This document shows positions 62,301 to 64,000 of a DNA stretch of 64,000 nucleotides, piece by piece. The stretch is from Dictyoglomota bacterium. Lineage in GTDB: Bacteria; Dictyoglomota; Dictyoglomia; Dictyoglomales; Dictyoglomaceae. The notes beneath the pieces were generated by a model. That model had not been told where the DNA came from. It was given only the letters and a program-made list of their open reading frames with translations, and made no database searches. Within the stretch, counting starts at the first letter, position 1; each line of letters opens with the position of its first letter. The DNA is taken from contig JAKOUL010000024.1 in assembly GCA_029776735.1 (NCBI GenBank), positions 1 to 64,000 on the forward strand. Reading direction: 5' to 3'. The position numbers and the translations under genes are program-made.

Positions 62301-64000
62301 AGAAGAGATACTTGGAAAAGGCTATGATTCAAGATTAATGAGGAGACTATTAAAATACACAAAGCCATATGTGAAACATATTTTATTGGCTTTACTTCTT
62401 ATTGTATTTATTACCACACTTAAACTTGTTAACCCATATATTATAAAAAATTCAATAGATAGAAGCATTAATCCCTATGAGATTATACAGGTCTCAAACC
62501 AAGAAGTAAGGGCATATTTTCTCAGCGAAGACATTCCTATAGAGATGAAAGAGAAGTATCAAAATATTATAAAATCATACCAGAGCAAGTTATACATAAC
62601 CTTTGAAGATCTTGAGAAAATTTCCCCAAAGGATAAAGAAATCATTAGAAAAAATGATATAAATTACATTAAAACACATGCTCTATTATACCTTTTAGTA
62701 ATAATAACTATATTCTTAATTACTTATGCTCAAGTTTATATCCTAAATTTAACTTCTCAAAAAATAATTTACGATATGAGAGAAGAATTATTTCAACATA
62801 TATTACAACTTCCTATGAAATTCTTTGACCGAAATCCTGTAGGAAGATTAGTAACAAGAGTCACAAACGATATTGAAACTCTTCAACAGATGTACAATTC
62901 TGTAATAACAAGCCTCGTAGTAGATATATTTCTAATTTTAGGACTTTCTATAGTAATGCTCATGTTAAACTGGAAATTAGCATTAATTTGTATAATCGCT
63001 CTTCCCATAGTTGGATATATAAGTTTTATTTTCCGAAAACATGTAAGAGAAGCTTATAGAAATTTTAGAGTAAGGCTTGCAAGATTAAATGCATACTTAG
63101 CAGAACATATAAGTGGAATGAGAGTCACCCAACTTTTTGCCAGAGAAAAAGAAAATGAAAAAGAATTCAGAGATATTAATAATTCTCTTTTAGAAGCAAA
63201 TTTAAGAAATGTTTTTGTAAATGCAGTTTTTCGTCCCATTGTGGGTGCCTTAGGAAGTTTTGTGTCAGCATTTCTAATATTTTTTGGTGGACTTCAAATA
63301 ATGAATAATCAGCTCTCTTTTGGAACACTATATCTATTCATTTCGTATCTTAATAGCTTTTTTCAACCCATACAAGACTTAGCAGAAAAATACGATATTC
63401 TTCAAGATGCTATGGCTTCTGCAGAAAGAGTCTTTTTATTACTTGATGAGCCTGTGGCAATCAAAGATCCTGAAAAACCATATATCTCAAAAGATATAAA
63501 AGGTAAGATAGAATTTAAAAACGTTTGGTTTGCTTATGATAAAGAATGGGTATTAAAAGATTTATCCTTTAGAATAGAACCAGGAGAAAAAGTAGCTTTT
63601 GTAGGAGCAACAGGTGCAGGAAAAACTTCCATAATAAATCTTTTAACAAGATTTTATAATATACAAAAAGGAGAAATTTTAATTGATAATGTAAATATAG
63701 AGGAAATTGATCCTAAAGAATTAAGAAAAAGTATAAGTATAGTCCTTCAAGATGTACATCTATTCGCTACTGATATTCTCCATAATATAAGATTAAATAG
63801 AAAAGATATACCTGAAGAGAAAGTAATAGAAGCTGCAAAAATTGTAAATGCAGACAAATTTATAAGAGGACTTCCACAAGGATACTATACTCCAGTTCAA
63901 GAAAGAGGTGCTACTCTTTCGGCAGGTCAAAGGCAATTAATTGCTTTTGCAAGAGCTTTAGTTTTTGATCCTAAAATCCTTATCCTTGATGAGGCTACCG
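62284..64000 (+). CDS. ABC transporter half, permease-ATPase (canonical partner; cut at window end)
   Basis: An open frame from ATG at 62284 to the window edge (about 572 residues, incomplete). An N-terminal extension of about 20 residues precedes a membrane domain; an extra ~60-residue acidic/helical insert (about residues 60-130) between helices one and two is longer than usual. The ATPase has Walker A GATGAGKTSI, signature LSAGQRQ and Walker B LILDEAT with the catalytic Glu intact. It complements the upstream half, which has Asp at that position, so the two should form one transporter with a single fully active ATP site. Confidence 0.9.
   Translation, partial: MNQYPEEEILGKGYDSRLMRRLLKYTKPYVKHILLALLLIVFITTLKLVNPYIIKNSIDRSINPYEIIQVSNQEVRAYFLSEDIPIEMKEKYQNIIKSYQSKLYITFEDLEKISPKDKEIIRKNDINYIKTHALLYLLVIITIFLITYAQVYILNLTSQKIIYDMREELFQHILQLPMKFFDRNPVGRLVTRVTNDIETLQQMYNSVITSLVVDIFLILGLSIVMLMLNWKLALICIIALPIVGYISFIFRKHVREAYRNFRVRLARLNAYLAEHISGMRVTQLFAREKENEKEFRDINNSLLEANLRNVFVNAVFRPIVGALGSFVSAFLIFFGGLQIMNNQLSFGTLYLFISYLNSFFQPIQDLAEKYDILQDAMASAERVFLLLDEPVAIKDPEKPYISKDIKGKIEFKNVWFAYDKEWVLKDLSFRIEPGEKVAFVGATGAGKTSIINLLTRFYNIQKGEILIDNVNIEEIDPKELRKSISIVLQDVHLFATDILHNIRLNRKDIPEEKVIEAAKIVNADKFIRGLPQGYYTPVQERGATLSAGQRQLIAFARALVFDPKILILDEAT

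Overview
The window is AT-rich (roughly one third G+C by eye), densely packed with operons, and comes from an anaerobic, saccharolytic, thermophilic bacterium. Gene content and protein style fit Dictyoglomus best: a GH57 amylase, a D-lyxose isomerase, archaeal-style KaiC and M42 peptidase genes, and a diderm envelope with heptose synthesis. A relative of Thermotogae or Caldiserica is a weaker alternative. Genus assignment is inference. No rRNA, tRNA, transposon, prophage or CRISPR array was seen.

Layout. 1-2.4 kb: a partial UPF0280 gene diverging from a KtrB/KtrA-type potassium uptake pair. 2.4-7.6 kb (minus strand): a corrinoid methyl-transfer set (corrinoid protein, reductive activator, UroD-type methyltransferase), then a separately promoted homocysteine-biosynthesis pair (HcyBio protein plus NIL-ferredoxin) with a structured leader. 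7.6-8.7 kb: a LacI-family regulator. 8.9-20.4 kb: an envelope polysaccharide island with a UDP-glucose dehydrogenase and a full heptose activation pathway (GmhA-GmhB fusion, HldE-type kinase and nucleotidyltransferase). It also has a polyprenol-phosphate glycosyltransferase, a flippase-like/GT39 fusion and an O-antigen-ligase/GT9 fusion. 20.4-24.2 kb: malEFG. 24.4-34.1 kb: a secreted protein, an RNase HIII-like protein with an extra C-terminal domain, D-lyxose isomerase, a MoxR/DUF58/DUF4129 cluster, RlmD, a KaiC-like pair and glutamine synthetase. 34.4-37.5 kb: a serine-palmitoyltransferase-like enzyme, a cyclodeaminase-like protein and a zinc alcohol dehydrogenase. 37.5-44.2 kb: trpEGDCFBA behind a T-box with a UGG specifier. 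44.2-50.8 kb: mnmA, a ROK regulator, a metallophosphoesterase, another dehydrogenase, an aldo/keto reductase and nth. 50.9-53.9 kb: three tandem M42 aminopeptidases. 54-54.7 kb: an XRE/ImmA pair. 54.9-60.4 kb: a starch-degradation operon (outer-membrane protein, a free carbohydrate-binding-like protein, a GH57 amylopullulanase). 60.5 kb to the end: a heterodimeric ABC exporter, second half cut by the window edge.

How it fits together. Near-palindromic AACAC-NN-GTT operator-like sites lie before lacI, malE and the 54.9-kb starch operon. I infer one regulon in which the LacI protein represses extracellular alpha-glucan degradation and maltodextrin import. No MalK-type ATPase is encoded here, so the transporter must borrow one. 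The envelope genes imply a heptose-containing surface glycan. The least explained elements are the structured leader before the homocysteine gene, mRNA leaders carrying a second Shine-Dalgarno-like sequence near the 5' end, several fused glycan proteins, and the RNase HIII C-terminal extension.
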